A stretch of 64,000 bases of DNA from Bradyrhizobium sp. CCGUVB1N3 (GCF_024199925.1 NZ_JANADR010000001.1:1860001-1924000), one strand, 5' to 3'; shown: positions 36,558 to 46,577, numbered from the stretch's first letter. Notes: a model not told the origin generated them from the letters alone. Made by a program: numbers and translations.

Positions 36558-37392
36558 GTCGCATCCCCTTTATTGTTGTGCCGCCTCGTTCCCCCGAGCG
36601 CGGCTCCCGTCCAAACTGTTCAACTCGTCCCCATGCCGTTCTTGCCGGCTTGTTGAGGGCGATCTTGGCGAGCAAATTTGAATGGCAGTTTAAGTATCGC
36701 GATGAAGGGGACGTAAACGCGAGGCCACCCGGCGCGGCCGCGAGAATGCAAGAAGTCCGGGATTCTCAGGCACTTCTGCGATTCGTCAGACTTGGTTTAC
36801 CGTTCCGATTTTCGGACAATGATAACCATCGCGCGCGGTGAGGCGTGCATGATCGTAGCTGCACTCTGAGCTGTCATTCCCTGCGACCCGGCTACGCCAA
36901 GGCTTCGCCGAGGCGTGAGGTCTTGGCTCGCCGAAGCTTCAGCGAAGGCGGCGAGCCGGGCGATGATGCCGGAGTGTGAGCGCGCAGTCAGGCCACGGCG
37001 ATCGCGAGCCTGTTCGGCTGCACTGTCACGTCGTCTGGGATCTGTGAAAAATGAAAAGGCCGGCGAGCATCCCGGCTACTCGAACGAGGGCGTCGGCGAA
37101 CACGTCAGGACCAGATTTCATTTTGGCCGCGAGGCTACTCATGAAATTGCGGGGCCGATAAAGGCGAACCGCACCGAACGAAGAAAACTTGTTTCTTCTG
37201 CCGGACCGGACCTTAACGAGCAAGCTCGGCAAGGAAGGACGATCCGACCGTTGACCTGATGTCTCGCCGACACCCTCTATCGCCGATCAGAGCCCTGTTG
37301 ACTGAGACCTGCCCTGCCGGAGGCAAACCAGATCGCAGAAGGCGCTGATGACGTGCCGGCCGTCAGAGAGGCCGGCGACTTCAGAAGCGAAG
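36558..37392. other. gene-poor stretch containing repeat debris
   Basis: 835 bases without a convincing gene on either strand. The ORFs present have no recognisable composition or start. An inverted repeat GGCTCGCC (36926-36933) and GGCGAGCC (36951-36958) flanks GAAGCTTCAGCGAAGGC, a pattern I recall from repeated elements in Bradyrhizobium. The rest is unremarkable. Confidence 0.5.
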
Positions 37393-37485
37393 TTACTTCT
37401 TCTTCTTCGCGACCTTGCGGGTCTTCTTCGCAGTCTTCTTCACTGCGCTCTTCGCCTTCTTCGCCTTCTTCGCTTTCTTGGCCAT
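37393..37485 (-). CDS. 30-residue lysine-rich histone-H1-like peptide
   Basis: Short ORF beginning MAKKAKKAKKAKSAVKKTAK and ending KKKK, about half Lys. The start ATG 37485 is preceded by GGAGGG six bases upstream, which argues for real translation. The composition resembles histone H1-like and HU-tail peptides that bind DNA or RNA electrostatically. A hairpin GCCGGCC (37355-37361)/GGCCGGC (37370-37376) lies 17 bases past the stop and may end the transcript. Function is inferred from composition only. Confidence 0.65.
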   Translation of the reverse strand: MAKKAKKAKKAKSAVKKTAKKTRKVAKKKK

Positions 37486-38039
37486 GTTGCCCTCCGATGT
37501 GTGAGATGGCTTTAATCGCTGCGTGCACTCGGGGATCGAATGCACTTCATCCCGAATACACCAACACGGCGAAAAAAACATCTTCCCGCTTAAGGAAGTG
37601 TTGACGCAGCAAAGCGCGCACGCACTCCGCGCTTCGCGCGCGCGCTCGACGAGTCGTTCGATCGTCTATGCGAAATGTGCCTGCCGCATCGACGCCGGCG
37701 AAAGCATCGATTGCAGGAAAACCCTATGCTGCAAGCCCATTCCGCATTCGCACGTTGCGCGCGATCGACGCTCCGTCGCGCGTTGCATCTTGTTCGAAGG
37801 CGTACGAAGTAGGTTTCGCGGACTCTGAGTCGCGAATTTTGGCAACGAAAATATTTTCATGCTTAACGGCGCGATCGCTCGGCGGGGTGCGTTCGAAGCC
37901 GCCGCTTTCCGCGAATCGATGGCGGCGATTCGGTAGGGCTTGGACGGTGCGATCGAGACGACGTCGGTGTCGCCGCGTGCGAAAGACGGATGCGCGAAGG
38001 CAGGATCGCGGTGACGGCACGCGCCGTCACCGCGACGTG
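37486..38039. other. intergenic region upstream of the lysine-rich peptide and downstream of gatB
   Basis: 554 bases with no gene I can support. Codon structure of the longer frames is poor, and the plus-strand ORF that crosses the right end is antisense to gatB. The promoter of the 30-residue peptide should lie at its left end. No repeat or terminator stood out. Confidence 0.5.
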
Positions 38040-39524
38040 TCACAGGCCGAGCTTGGACTTGAGCAGATCGTTGACGGCTTGCGGGTTGGCCTTGCCGCCG
38101 GACGACTTCATCACCTGGCCGACGAACCAGCCGAGCGACTGCGGCTTGTCCTTGACCTGCGCCGCCTTGTCGGGATTGGCCGCGATGATGTCGTCGACCA
38201 CCCTCTCGATCGCCGAAAGGTCGGTGACCTGCTTCATGCCGCGGCTCTCGACGAGCGCGCGGGGATCGCCGCCTTCCTGCCAGACGATCTCGAACAGGTC
38301 CTTGGCGATCTTTCCGCTGATCGTGCCCTCTCCGATCAGATCGATGATCGCGGCAAGCTGCGAGGACGTGACGGGAGAGGCCGTAATGTCCCGCCCCTCC
38401 TTGTTGAGACGGCCGAACAGTTCGTTGATGACCCAGTTCGCCGCCATCTTGCCGTCGCGGGTGCGATTGGCGAGCCTGTCGAGCACGGTCTCGTAGAAGT
38501 CAGCGCTCTCGCGCTCGGCGACGAGAACGCTCGCGTCATAGGCTGACAGGCCGAAATCGGCGACGAAGCGCGTCTTCTTCTGATCCGGCAGCTCGGGCAG
38601 CTTCGCCCTCAGCTCATCAACGAAGCCTTGCGAGAACTCCAGCGGCAAGAGATCGGGATCGGGGAAGTAGCGGTAGTCGTGTGCCTCTTCCTTCGACCGC
38701 ATCGAGCGCGTCTCACCCTTGTTGGGGTCGTAGAGCCGCGTCTCCTGGTCGATCTCGCCGCCGTCCTCGAGGATCTCGATCTGGCGCCGCGCCTCGTACT
38801 CGATCGCTTGTCCAATGAAGTTGATCGAGTTCATGTTCTTGATCTCGCAGCGGGTGCCGAGCGGCCCGCCGGGCCTGCGCACCGAGACGTTGACGTCGGC
38901 GCGCAAGTTACCCTTCTCCATGTCGCCGTCGCAGGTGCCGAGATAGCGCAGGATCGAGCGCAGCTTGGTCACATAGGCCTTGGCCTGCTCGGCATCGCGG
39001 ATGTCCGGTTTTGAGACGATCTCCATCAGCGCCACGCCGGAGCGGTTGAGATCGACATAGGACATCGTCGGCGACTGGTCGTGCAGCAACTTGCCGGCAT
39101 CCTGCTCCAGATGTAGCCGCTCGATGCCGACCGTGACGCTGCGGCCGCCGTCGAGCTCGACCAGCACCTCGCCCTCGCCCACCACCGGCGACTTGTACTG
39201 GCTGATCTGGTAGCCCTGCGGCAGGTCGGGATAGAAATAGTTTTTCCGGTCGAACACCGAACGCAGGTTGATCTTCGCCTTCAGCCCGAGCCCGGTCCGG
39301 ACAGCCTGCCTGACGCATTCCTCGTTGATGACGGGCAGCATCCCCGGCATTGCCGCATCGACGAGAGAAACATGCGTGTTCGGCTCGCCGCCGAATGTAG
39401 TGGACGCGCCCGAGAACAGTTTTGAGTTCGACGTCACCTGGGCGTGGATTTCCATGCCGATGACGATCTCCCAGTCGCCGGTGGCGCCTTTGAGAAGCTT
39501 GTGAGGGGCTGCGGGTGCGTTCAT
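38040..39524 (-). CDS. gatB: aspartyl/glutamyl-tRNA amidotransferase subunit B
   Basis: 494 residues. GatB activates mischarged Glu-tRNA(Gln) or Asp-tRNA(Asn) for amidation by GatA. The N-terminal signature [13 protein letters not shown] and SKLFSGAST is clear. [14 protein letters not shown] and [17 protein letters not shown] belong to the cradle domain. The C-terminal YqeY-like tail ends [18 protein letters not shown] 39524 starts [13 protein letters not shown]; the frame is open further up to 39674 without support. It is separated from gatC-gatA by about 900 bases with a lipoprotein gene between. Confidence 0.95.
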   Translation of the reverse strand: MNAPAAPHKLLKGATGDWEIVIGMEIHAQVTSNSKLFSGASTTFGGEPNTHVSLVDAAMPGMLPVINEECVRQAVRTGLGLKAKINLRSVFDRKNYFYPDLPQGYQISQYKSPVVGEGEVLVELDGGRSVTVGIERLHLEQDAGKLLHDQSPTMSYVDLNRSGVALMEIVSKPDIRDAEQAKAYVTKLRSILRYLGTCDGDMEKGNLRADVNVSVRRPGGPLGTRCEIKNMNSINFIGQAIEYEARRQIEILEDGGEIDQETRLYDPNKGETRSMRSKEEAHDYRYFPDPDLLPLEFSQGFVDELRAKLPELPDQKKTRFVADFGLSAYDASVLVAERESADFYETVLDRLANRTRDGKMAANWVINELFGRLNKEGRDITASPVTSSQLAAIIDLIGEGTISGKIAKDLFEIVWQEGGDPRALVESRGMKQVTDLSAIERVVDDIIAANPDKAAQVKDKPQSLGWFVGQVMKSSGGKANPQAVNDLLKSKLGL

Positions 39525-39731
39525 CGGTCTCGGTGTCCAGATAAGATCATATCGGGGATGGCAGGGCTTCGCGCAACGGATCGTGCCAGTCAAGCTGGAG
39601 AACCGGCCGCGCGGCGGATCGCAAGGCCTGCACGACCGGCGTGCAGCCCGCGCAACGCCATTGATGCCATGCACTCAGGCATTGACGCAAACCCATCGTA
39701 GCCCATACAAGTTGCATGCAGGGGGCAATGC

Positions 39732-40382
39732 ATGTTTTTCCGCGTTTCGATGCTGGCGGCGATGGCCGCCGTTCTCGTGTCGTGTTCGACACCCTACCAG
39801 CAACAGAGCTTCACCGGCGGGTCCGACGTCAAGGAGCTGAGACCTGACGTCTACCGCGTCAGCTTCCAGGGCAATGGCTACACCACCCGGGAGAGCGTTC
39901 AGGTCTATTGGCTCTACCGTTCGGCCCAGCTTGCGGTCGAAAAGGGTTTTGCCGGATTTGAAATCCTGTCGGACGTTCACTTCGTGATGCGCAGGCCGCC
40001 GGCGGACGACCGGCTTGGCTCTCGCCTTGCCAGCGCCGTGCCGTCGCTGCGCACCCGCATTCCGGTGTCGCCCCAGGAAACCGCCGACTTCAGGATCTGG
40101 GATCAAAGCGATCTCGCCATCCGCTCGGATCAGCCTGTCCGGCTCGCGCGCGGCGGCGGCGTCTTCGTCTACACCGGCGGTGGAGCGGCGGCGCCAAAGC
40201 CCGGGCTCGAGGCCGACGTATACTTTCTGCCGGCACCAATCGTGTCGGCGCCGCCCAAAGTGTTCGATGCCAAGACGCTGATCGCCCAGCTCGAGCCGCT
40301 CATCAAGGCGGAGCGATGCAACCTCGGCAATATTTGTCCGCATGTTCACGAATATCTGTTGCCGAAGGGAACGTTGAGATAG
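39732..40382 (+). CDS. lipoprotein, CC0125/CC1285-like
   Basis: 216 residues. The N-terminal signal MFFRVSMLAAMAAVLVSC ends in a lipobox (LVSC), giving a lipid-anchored protein. The body has a mostly beta region (YRVSFQGNGYTTRESVQVYWLYRSAQLAVEKGFAGFEIL) that resembles the CC0125/CC1285 lipoprotein family of alphaproteobacteria. A C-terminal pair CNLGNIC may form a disulfide. Function unknown. It is divergent from gatB and convergent with the gat operon end. Confidence 0.75.
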   Translation: MFFRVSMLAAMAAVLVSCSTPYQQQSFTGGSDVKELRPDVYRVSFQGNGYTTRESVQVYWLYRSAQLAVEKGFAGFEILSDVHFVMRRPPADDRLGSRLASAVPSLRTRIPVSPQETADFRIWDQSDLAIRSDQPVRLARGGGVFVYTGGGAAAPKPGLEADVYFLPAPIVSAPPKVFDAKTLIAQLEPLIKAERCNLGNICPHVHEYLLPKGTLR

Positions 40383-40417
40383 CGGAGCGCGGGCGTATCA
40401 CCGCAGGCCAAGCGTCA

Positions 40418-40708
40418 TCACTTCGCGAGCAGCGTGGCAGCGATCCGCTCCCACTCCGCTTCCAATGAATCCTTTGCCGCGGGCTGGCCGGCCTGGCGGT
40501 ACCAGTAGCCGGCATTGCCGAGATCGCCTTCGACGCGGTGCAGATAAGCGTGCACCCAGGCGGCGTCGCGGCCGTTTTCGTCCTGAACGATCTTGTGCGC
40601 CTGATCCCAGTCACCCTTGCCGGCCCACCAAAGACCTCTGAGCGGCGCGTTCAGATCCGGCGCGGGCGCCGCGCCGTCGAGGCTCGCGATAAATGCCGCG
40701 ACATTCAC
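40418..40708 (-). CDS. small conserved protein coupled to gatA
   Basis: 96 residues. The start is GTG 40706-40708, which overlaps the gatA stop (TGGTGA). The sequence [19 protein letters not shown] then [22 protein letters not shown] and [25 protein letters not shown] is helical and tryptophan-rich, like a Sel1/TPR-like helical hairpin. I know similar proteins only as conserved hypothetical. Its position suggests it is made in step with GatA. A longer frame to 40999 lies inside gatA and is not used. Confidence 0.72.
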   Translation of the reverse strand: MNVAAFIASLDGAAPAPDLNAPLRGLWWAGKGDWDQAHKIVQDENGRDAAWVHAYLHRVEGDLGNAGYWYRQAGQPAAKDSLEAEWERIAATLLAK

Positions 40709-42180
40709 CACCACCTCGCGGGCGTGAAGCGGCCTGCCGCCTGCTCGATCACCTCGCCGAGCGAGAACAGCGTCTCCTCCTCGAACGGACGGCCGATCAG
40801 TTGCAGGCCGAGCGGCAGACCCTGCGTGTCCTTGCCGGCGGGCACGGCGATGCCGGGCAGGCCTGCCATGTTCACGGTCACCGTGAAGATGTCGTTGAGA
40901 TACATCTCGACCGGATCGGCGCCGCCCTTCTCGCCGATGCCGAAAGCGGCCGACGGTGTCGCCGGCGTAAGGATCGCGTCGACGCCCCTGGCGAAGCAAT
41001 CCTCGAAATCCTTCTTGATCAGCGTGCGGACCTTTTGCGCGCGCAGATAATAGGCGTCGTAGTAGCCGGCGGAGAGCACGTAGGTGCCGATCATGACGCG
41101 GCGCTTCACCTCGGCACCAAAGCCTTCAGCGCGCGTGTTCTCGTACATCTCGATGATGTTCCTGCCCTGCTCGCGCAGGCCGTAGCGCACGCCATCATAG
41201 CGCGCGAGGTTGGAAGAGGCTTCCGCCGGCGCCACGATGTAATAGGCCGGCAGCGCGTATTTGGTGTGCGGCAGCGACACTTCGACGAGCTCGGCGCCGG
41301 CCGCTTTCAGCCAGGCCGCGCCCTCGCTCCAGAGCTTTTCAATCTCGGCCGGCATGCCGTCGAGGCGATATTCCCTGGGAATGCCGATCTTCATGCCCTT
41401 CACGGACTTGCCGATCGCGGCCTCATAGTCCGGCACGGCGATGTCGACGGACGTCGTGTCCTTCGGATCGTGGCCGGCCATCGAGCGCAGCAGCATCGCG
41501 CAATCGCGCACGCTGCGCGCGATTGGACCGGCCTGATCGAGCGAAGAGGCAAAGGCGACGATGCCCCAGCGCGAGCAGCGGCCATAGGTCGGCTTGATTC
41601 CGACGGTCGCAGTGAAGGCTGCCGGCTGGCGGATCGAGCCGCCCGTATCGGTCGCGGTCGCGCCCATGCAGAGCAGCGCGGCAACGGCCGAGGCCGAGCC
41701 GCCGGACGAACCGCCCGGCACCAGGGTCGTGTTGGAGCCCTCGCGCCGCCACGGATTGACGACCGGGCCAAAGCACGAAGTCTCGTTGGACGAGCCCATC
41801 GCAAACTCGTCATTGTTGAGTTTGCCGAGCAGCACGGCACCATCACGCCACAGCTGCTTGGTCACGGTCGATTCATAGGGCGGCTTGAAATCGCCAAGAA
41901 TCTTCGAGCACGCCGTGGTGCGGATGCCTTCTGTCGCGAACAGGTCCTTAATGCCAAGCGGAATGCCGGCCAGCGGACCGCCCTCGCCCTTGGCGATCTT
42001 CTCATCCACGGCCTTCGCCATATCGCGCGCACGATCCGGCGTCTCCAGGACGAAGGCGTTGAGCGCGCGTGCAGCTTCCATCGCGCTCAGATGCGCGTCG
42101 GTCAGCTCAAGCGACGTGAATGTCTTGTCGGCGAGACCCTTGCGGGCCTCGGCGAGCGTCAGCGTTGTCAAATTGGTCAT
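40705..42180 (-). CDS. gatA: aspartyl/glutamyl-tRNA amidotransferase subunit A
   Basis: 491-residue amidase-signature enzyme. It hydrolyses glutamine and passes ammonia to GatB. The Ser-cisSer-Lys triad is visible: Lys in [10 protein letters not shown], cis-Ser and nucleophile in [14 protein letters not shown] and [16 protein letters not shown] 42180 overlaps the stop of the small ORF upstream (42177-42389) by four bases. Length is normal for GatA. Confidence 0.95.
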   Translation of the reverse strand: MTNLTTLTLAEARKGLADKTFTSLELTDAHLSAMEAARALNAFVLETPDRARDMAKAVDEKIAKGEGGPLAGIPLGIKDLFATEGIRTTACSKILGDFKPPYESTVTKQLWRDGAVLLGKLNNDEFAMGSSNETSCFGPVVNPWRREGSNTTLVPGGSSGGSASAVAALLCMGATATDTGGSIRQPAAFTATVGIKPTYGRCSRWGIVAFASSLDQAGPIARSVRDCAMLLRSMAGHDPKDTTSVDIAVPDYEAAIGKSVKGMKIGIPREYRLDGMPAEIEKLWSEGAAWLKAAGAELVEVSLPHTKYALPAYYIVAPAEASSNLARYDGVRYGLREQGRNIIEMYENTRAEGFGAEVKRRVMIGTYVLSAGYYDAYYLRAQKVRTLIKKDFEDCFARGVDAILTPATPSAAFGIGEKGGADPVEMYLNDIFTVTVNMAGLPGIAVPAGKDTQGLPLGLQLIGRPFEEETLFSLGEVIEQAAGRFTPARWW

Positions 42181-42389
42181 TTATTGATCGGGCTACAGAA
42201 GAACGGAGACAGGGTCTTGTCGTTGGCCGGGTCGTCTTTTTTGGCGGACGCATTCGCCGCCGCCTCGAGCTGGTCGAGCACGGCATTGACGGCCACGTTG
42301 GGATCGGCAGCCTTGCCCTGCCGCTCCATCGCGTCGAGATAGTTCATATAGGCCTGATAGGCCTTCTCATCGTCGCATAGCAGGCACAT
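42177..42389 (-). CDS. small Cys-containing protein between gatC and gatA
   Basis: 70 residues starting [18 protein letters not shown] and ending FFCSPINK. It has a CxxC near the N-terminus and a third Cys near the C-terminus, with a long helix between ([24 protein letters not shown]). The end overlaps the gatA start by four bases, so it is a coupled member of the operon. CxxC could bind metal or be redox-active. Homologues are, to my knowledge, unnamed. Confidence 0.72.
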   Translation of the reverse strand: MCLLCDDEKAYQAYMNYLDAMERQGKAADPNVAVNAVLDQLEAAANASAKKDDPANDKTLSPFFCSPINK

Positions 42390-42409
42390 CGGACTCGTGT
42401 CCTAATTGG

Positions 42410-42697
42410 TTACTCGACGACCTTCGGCACCAGGAAGAAGTGACCTTCGGTCGCCGGCGCATTGGCAACGATATCGTCGCCGATCTCGCCGTCGTTGACC
42501 ACGTCCTGACGCTTCTTCATCTCCATCGGGGTCACCGAGGTCATGGGATCGACACCCTCGACATTGACCTCCGAGAGCTGCTCGACAAAGGCAAGCATGG
42601 CGTTGAGCTCGCCCTGGAGATGCGGAACCTCGTCGTCTGAAACCGCAATGCGCGCGAGATGCGCGATGCGGCGGACGGTAGCGGCGTCAACGGACAT
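42410..42697 (-). CDS. gatC: aspartyl/glutamyl-tRNA amidotransferase subunit C
   Basis: 95 residues. GatC is the small linker that stabilises GatA-Gat[56 protein letters not shown] is highly typical in pattern: an N-terminal helix, a second helix, then the ...VEGV/PM loop. It is the first gene of the operon gatC - small ORF - gatA - small ORF. The 79 bases upstream separate it from the nitronate monooxygenase gene. Confidence 0.95.
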   Translation of the reverse strand: MSVDAATVRRIAHLARIAVSDDEVPHLQGELNAMLAFVEQLSEVNVEGVDPMTSVTPMEMKKRQDVVNDGEIGDDIVANAPATEGHFFLVPKVVE

Positions 42698-42776
42698 AGT
42701 ATAAGGCCTCGAACGGCAGAAATCAGGTCTGCCGTATAGCAGAGGCCGGTTTTGCGCCGCAACCGGCGCTTATCGC

Positions 42777-43853
42777 CTAGCCGGCCAGCGCTTTCAGGCG
42801 GGCCTGCGCGGATTTGGCCAGCTCCCGGGTCAATTCGGCCGCGGGCATCTCGCGGCCCATGCCGATGGCTTGGCCTGCCCAGAGATTGGTGAAATCCACC
42901 CTGCCCTGCTTTTCGGCAGCCGCCTTCAAAGGCCCCAGCGCGGTCGCGGCATGGGGAAAGGCCGGCGCGTCCGGCGAAATCGGGCCGGCTTCGCGCATCA
43001 GGCGGTTCTGCACGCCGCGCGCGGGCCGTCCGGTCATCACATTGGTAATGACCGTGGAATCGTCGCGCGCTTCGGCGAGCGCCTTGCGGCCGCCGGCGCT
43101 GACCTTGGATTCCGGGCAGCGCAGATAGGCACTGCCGATCTGCACGCCGGCCGCGCCGAGTGCGAAGGCGGCCGCGATACCGCGCCCGTCGGCAATTCCG
43201 CCGCAGGCGATCACCGGCACCTTCACGGCATCGACCACCTGCGGCACCAGCGCGAAGGTGCCGGGCTGCTCCGAGATATTCTCAGTCAAGAACATGCCGC
43301 GATGGCCGCCCGCCTCGGCGCCCTGCGCGATCACGGCGTCGACGCCGTGCTGCTCCAGCCAGACCGCCTCCTTTACCGTGGTGGCCGACGAGATGACGAG
43401 GCAGCCGGCCGCCTTGACACGCTTGAGCAGCGCCTCTGTGGGCAGGCCGAAATGGAAGCTGACGACTTCCGGCTTCAACTCTTCGACGACCTCGCAGAAC
43501 GCCGCATCGAACGGCGCGCGGTTCGCGGCGTTGATCGGCGCCGACGGATCGAGACCATGCTCCTTGTAGTAGCCGGCCAGCCGCTGCTTCCAGCGCGCTT
43601 CGGCATCGGCGGTGAGCTCGAGAGGCTTATGGCAGAAGAAGTTCATGTTCACGGGCGCAGTGACCCGCTGGCGGATCAGATTGACCTGCTCGCGCGCCTT
43701 CTCCGCCGACAGCATCGCGCACGGCAGCGAGCCGAGCGCACCGCCATGCGCCGCCGCGATCACGAGCTCCGCATCCATCACGCCGGCCATCGGCGCCAGC
43801 ACAATCGGGAATTCGGTCTTGAAGAGGTCGATCAGTCGACGGTCAGGCCACAT
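42777..43853 (-). CDS. nitronate monooxygenase family flavoprotein
   Basis: 358-residue FMN TIM barrel. The active-site His is in VIAQGAEAGGHRGMF, and the FMN-binding segments APMAGVMD and CGGIADGRGIAAAFALGAAGVQIGSAYL are intact. Such enzymes oxidise alkyl nitronates or related substrates. The same family includes enoyl-reductase-like FMN proteins, so substrate is uncertain. ATG 43853 gives MWPDRRLIDLFKTEFPIVLAP. It follows a second, diverged copy 16 bases upstream, so both may be one transcript. Confidence 0.85.
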   Translation of the reverse strand: MWPDRRLIDLFKTEFPIVLAPMAGVMDAELVIAAAHGGALGSLPCAMLSAEKAREQVNLIRQRVTAPVNMNFFCHKPLELTADAEARWKQRLAGYYKEHGLDPSAPINAANRAPFDAAFCEVVEELKPEVVSFHFGLPTEALLKRVKAAGCLVISSATTVKEAVWLEQHGVDAVIAQGAEAGGHRGMFLTENISEQPGTFALVPQVVDAVKVPVIACGGIADGRGIAAAFALGAAGVQIGSAYLRCPESKVSAGGRKALAEARDDSTVITNVMTGRPARGVQNRLMREAGPISPDAPAFPHAATALGPLKAAAEKQGRVDFTNLWAGQAIGMGREMPAAELTRELAKSAQARLKALAG

Positions 43854-43869
43854 GGTTGTTCTCTCTTGT

Positions 43870-44850
43870 TCAAGCGGTGGAAGCCACCGAGTTGCGCCGG
43901 CCGGCCAGCAACTGCTCCGCCTCCGTCGCGATCCGCTCGACGATCTCGGCCGCCGGCGGAATATCATGGATCAGGCCAACCGCCTCGCCTGCGATAACGG
44001 CGGCGACATCGAAATTGCCGCTCGCCTTTGAGGTGGCATAGTCAGCCGCAACCTTGGCGACATTCTGCATCAATTCGACCTCGCGGCCCATCCAGCGCCG
44101 GGCGTGATCGTTGATCAGGCACCGCCCGGTATACGGCGCCGGCCAGACATTGTTGCGGGAGAGATCGAAAATGATGCCGCGCACGGTCGAGCCGCTCGTC
44201 GCATCACAGATGCGCCGCTTCGCCTCATCCGCGCCGTCGGCCTCCTGGCTCGCATGAAAGCGCGTGCCGAGCAGCACGCCACTTGCGCCCAGCATCATCA
44301 TGGCGGCGAGCCCGCGTCCGTCGGCGATGCCGCCGGCGGCGACCACCGGCACCCGCCCCGCCGCAAGATCGACGATGGACGGCACGAGATCGACGGTCGT
44401 GCGGGATGCGCCATGGCCGCCTGCTTCGGTGCCTTGCGCGATGAGAACATCCGCGCCGGCATCGAGCGCCTGTCGCGCCATGGTCTCGTCCTGCACCTGG
44501 CAGATCAGACGCGCACCGGCCGATTTGATCCGCGGTGAAAACGGCGCGGGATCGCCGAACGAGAGCATGATCGCGCTGGGGCGCACCGCGAGCGCGATGT
44601 CGAGAAGCTCCGGACGCCTGGCGAGGCTCCAGGTGATGAAACCGATGCCGAACGGCGCGCGCAGCTCTCTCAGCTTCGCAGTCTCCTGCTCCAGCCAGAG
44701 CCGCTCCCCATAGCCGCCGCCGAGAATGCCGAAACCGCCCGCGCGGCTCACCGCCGCCACCAACCGGCTGCCCGCAACGATGTCCATCGGAGCGAGCAGG
44801 ATCGGGTGCTGGATGCCGAACTGCGCGGTCAGGGGTGTGGTGATCGGCAT
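43870..44850 (-). CDS. second nitronate monooxygenase family flavoprotein
   Basis: 326 residues. The FMN sites are conserved (LLAPMDIVAGSRLVAAV, AAGGIADGRGLAAMMMLGASGVLLGTRF) and the active-site motif is AQGTEAGGHGASRTT. It differs markedly in sequence from the adjacent 358-residue paralogue. ATG 44850 is preceded by GGAGGAGCC, an ideal ribosome-binding site. It is divergent from a LysR-type gene, which may regulate the two genes. Confidence 0.85.
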   Translation of the reverse strand: MPITTPLTAQFGIQHPILLAPMDIVAGSRLVAAVSRAGGFGILGGGYGERLWLEQETAKLRELRAPFGIGFITWSLARRPELLDIALAVRPSAIMLSFGDPAPFSPRIKSAGARLICQVQDETMARQALDAGADVLIAQGTEAGGHGASRTTVDLVPSIVDLAAGRVPVVAAGGIADGRGLAAMMMLGASGVLLGTRFHASQEADGADEAKRRICDATSGSTVRGIIFDLSRNNVWPAPYTGRCLINDHARRWMGREVELMQNVAKVAADYATSKASGNFDVAAVIAGEAVGLIHDIPPAAEIVERIATEAEQLLAGRRNSVASTA

Positions 44851-44890
44851 GGCTCCTCCCGTCTGGACAGCAAGACTAGGCGGGAATAAC

Positions 44891-44907
44891 ATTCTCGAAA
44901 ATTGAAT
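44891..44907. promoter_or_regulatory. candidate LysR-type operator between nmo and lysR genes
   Basis: ATTC-N9-GAAT at 44891-44907 contains the T-N11-A pattern bound by LysR-type regulators. It lies 39 bases before the LysR start and 41 bases before the nitronate monooxygenase start. Support is the motif and the divergent arrangement only. Confidence 0.4.
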
Positions 44908-44945
44908 TGTTGCGAACGCTGCCATCTCAAAAACGAAACGAAGCC

Positions 44946-45836
44946 ATGGAACTCAGCGATATCAAGACCTTTGCCGCGGTCGCCCGCACCGGCGGCATCA
45001 CCCGCGCCGCCGAGGAACTCAACACCGTGCAGTCGAATGTCACCCAACGGATCAAGGCGCTGGAGTCCGAGATCGGCACGCCGTTGTTCGAGCGCCACAG
45101 CCGCGGCATGACGCTGACTGGCGCCGGCAAGAGGCTTTTGCCTTACGCGCGACGGATGGCTGCACTCTCGCGCGAGGCCGTGCTCGCCGCGCGCGACGAT
45201 GGCGAGCCGAAGGGGCCGCTCGCGATCGGCTCGATGGAGACGACCGCCGCCGTCCGCCTGCCGCCGCTGCTCGCCGATTTCCACCGCCGCTTCCCGGCCG
45301 TGCGCTTGAGCCTGCGCACCGCACCCACCGCCGATCTCGTCGCCGCTGTGCTCGATGGCGCGCTCGACGGCGCCTTCGTCGCGGGTCCCATCGAGCATGC
45401 CGAGCTCACCGCCGTCAGCGCATTCCGCGAGGAGCTGGTGCTGGTCAGTGCGCGCCGCTGGGCGTCACTGAAGGAGCTGCGTGCCGGCACGCCTGAGTCC
45501 GGGCCGACGGCGCTGGTGTTCCGCACCGGCTGCACCTACCGCCAGCGGCTCGAGCAGATCTTCGTCGAGTTCGGCTGGCCGTCGGCGGCGCGCTTCGAGC
45601 TCGGCACGCTCGACGGCATGATCGGCTGCGTCGCCGCCGACATGGGCGTGACACTGCTGCCTCGCGCGGTGGTCGAACGCAGCGCCATGATCGGCAACGT
45701 GGCGATCCACACGCTGCCCCCCGCCTACGCTGGGGTTGAGACGCTGTTCATCCAGCGCCGCGCCGGCCACCAGTACAGCGCGCTCCAAGGGTTTGTCTCG
45801 TGCCTGAACAACGACGACGAGGTCATCGCAGCTTGA
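44946..45836 (+). CDS. LysR-family transcriptional regulator
   Basis: 296 residues. N-terminal winged helix MELSDIKTFAAVARTGGITRAAEELNTVQSNVTQRIKALE is classic LysR. The effector-binding domain follows from residue about 90. The C-terminus ends EVIAA. It is divergent from the nitronate monooxygenase pair, its likely target. The ligand cannot be told. ATG 44946 is chosen; the frame is open to 44907 upstream. Confidence 0.9.
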   Translation: MELSDIKTFAAVARTGGITRAAEELNTVQSNVTQRIKALESEIGTPLFERHSRGMTLTGAGKRLLPYARRMAALSREAVLAARDDGEPKGPLAIGSMETTAAVRLPPLLADFHRRFPAVRLSLRTAPTADLVAAVLDGALDGAFVAGPIEHAELTAVSAFREELVLVSARRWASLKELRAGTPESGPTALVFRTGCTYRQRLEQIFVEFGWPSAARFELGTLDGMIGCVAADMGVTLLPRAVVERSAMIGNVAIHTLPPAYAGVETLFIQRRAGHQYSALQGFVSCLNNDDEVIAA

Positions 45837-46038
45837 GCAACCAGCGCCTGAGCGCCACGATCGCCCAGATCGCCTCCACCACGCCGAACGGCCAGGCGCC
45901 TTGCAGGAAGCCGTAGGCCGAGCCGAGCGCACAGGAGACGGCGAACAGCAGCACGAACCAGTGGCTGCGATCCTCCAGCGCATAACAGACCAGCATCGCG
46001 CTCACGGCGAACAGGCCGAATAAGGTCAGCGCATCCAT
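45823..46038 (-). CDS. small membrane protein, unknown function
   Basis: 71 residues with three hydrophobic segments: [36 protein letters not shown], and [20 protein letters not shown]. The Gly/Ala-rich turns and terminal RRWLLKLR fit a small inner-membrane protein. The gene overlaps the 3' end of the LysR gene by 14 bases on the other strand. It is divergent from ruvX. Confidence 0.7.
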   Translation of the reverse strand: MDALTLFGLFAVSAMLVCYALEDRSHWFVLLFAVSCALGSAYGFLQGAWPFGVVEAIWAIVALRRWLLKLR

Positions 46039-46085
46039 TGTTCTCGGTTCACTCCGCAGCGCTTCGCATGGTATGCGCTAACGCC

Positions 46086-46577
46086 ATGCCGGCTCCTATC
46101 CTACCTCTCATCGACGCTGCAACCCACTGGCCCGCGCGCGGCGCGCTGATCGGGCTCGATCTCGGCACCAAGACGATCGGCGTTGCCGTCTCCGATCCGG
46201 ACCGGCGGCTCGCGACCGGCGTCGAGACCATCCAGCGCAAGGCTTTCAAGCAGGATGCGGCAAGGCTTCTTGCGATCGCTGCCGAGCGCAAGGCGGTCGG
46301 CTTCGTGCTCGGCCTGCCCATCAACATGGACGGCAGCGAAGGTCCGCGTGCACAATCGACCCGCGCCTTCGCCCGCAACCTCGCCGGTCTCACGGCGCTC
46401 GCCATCGGGCTGTGGGACGAGCGTCTCTCGACGTCGGCGGTCGAGCGCGAGCTGATCGGCATGGATGTCAGCCGCGCTAAACGCGCCGAGGTGATCGACG
46501 AGCACGCCGCGATCTTCATCCTCCAGGGAGCGCTCGATCGTCTCGCCAATCTTCGCACGGCGCCCGGAACGGACTGA
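46086..46577 (+). CDS. ruvX: Holliday junction resolvase RuvX (YqgF)
   Basis: 163 residues. RNase H-like fold: [16 protein letters not shown] holds the first acidic residue, [24 protein letters not shown] is the signature middle, and [14 protein letters not shown] and [14 protein letters not shown] supply the rest of the acidic site. It acts on DNA junctions or in 16S rRNA maturation. I started at ATG 46086 ([10 protein letters not shown]); the frame continues to 46038. It is followed by an AEC transporter gene three bases later. Confidence 0.92.
   Translation: MPAPILPLIDAATHWPARGALIGLDLGTKTIGVAVSDPDRRLATGVETIQRKAFKQDAARLLAIAAERKAVGFVLGLPINMDGSEGPRAQSTRAFARNLAGLTALAIGLWDERLSTSAVERELIGMDVSRAKRAEVIDEHAAIFILQGALDRLANLRTAPGTD

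Noticed and set aside
36915..37259. 114-residue plus-strand ORF
   Set aside because: Lies across repeat debris, has no clear ribosome-binding site, and the sequence looks like random Arg/Ala-rich translation.
33769..37392. Genomic island at tRNA-Ser
   Set aside because: No integrase, no repeat of the tRNA 3' end and no phage or transfer gene were seen, so I kept it as a possibility in the glycosyltransferase finding only.
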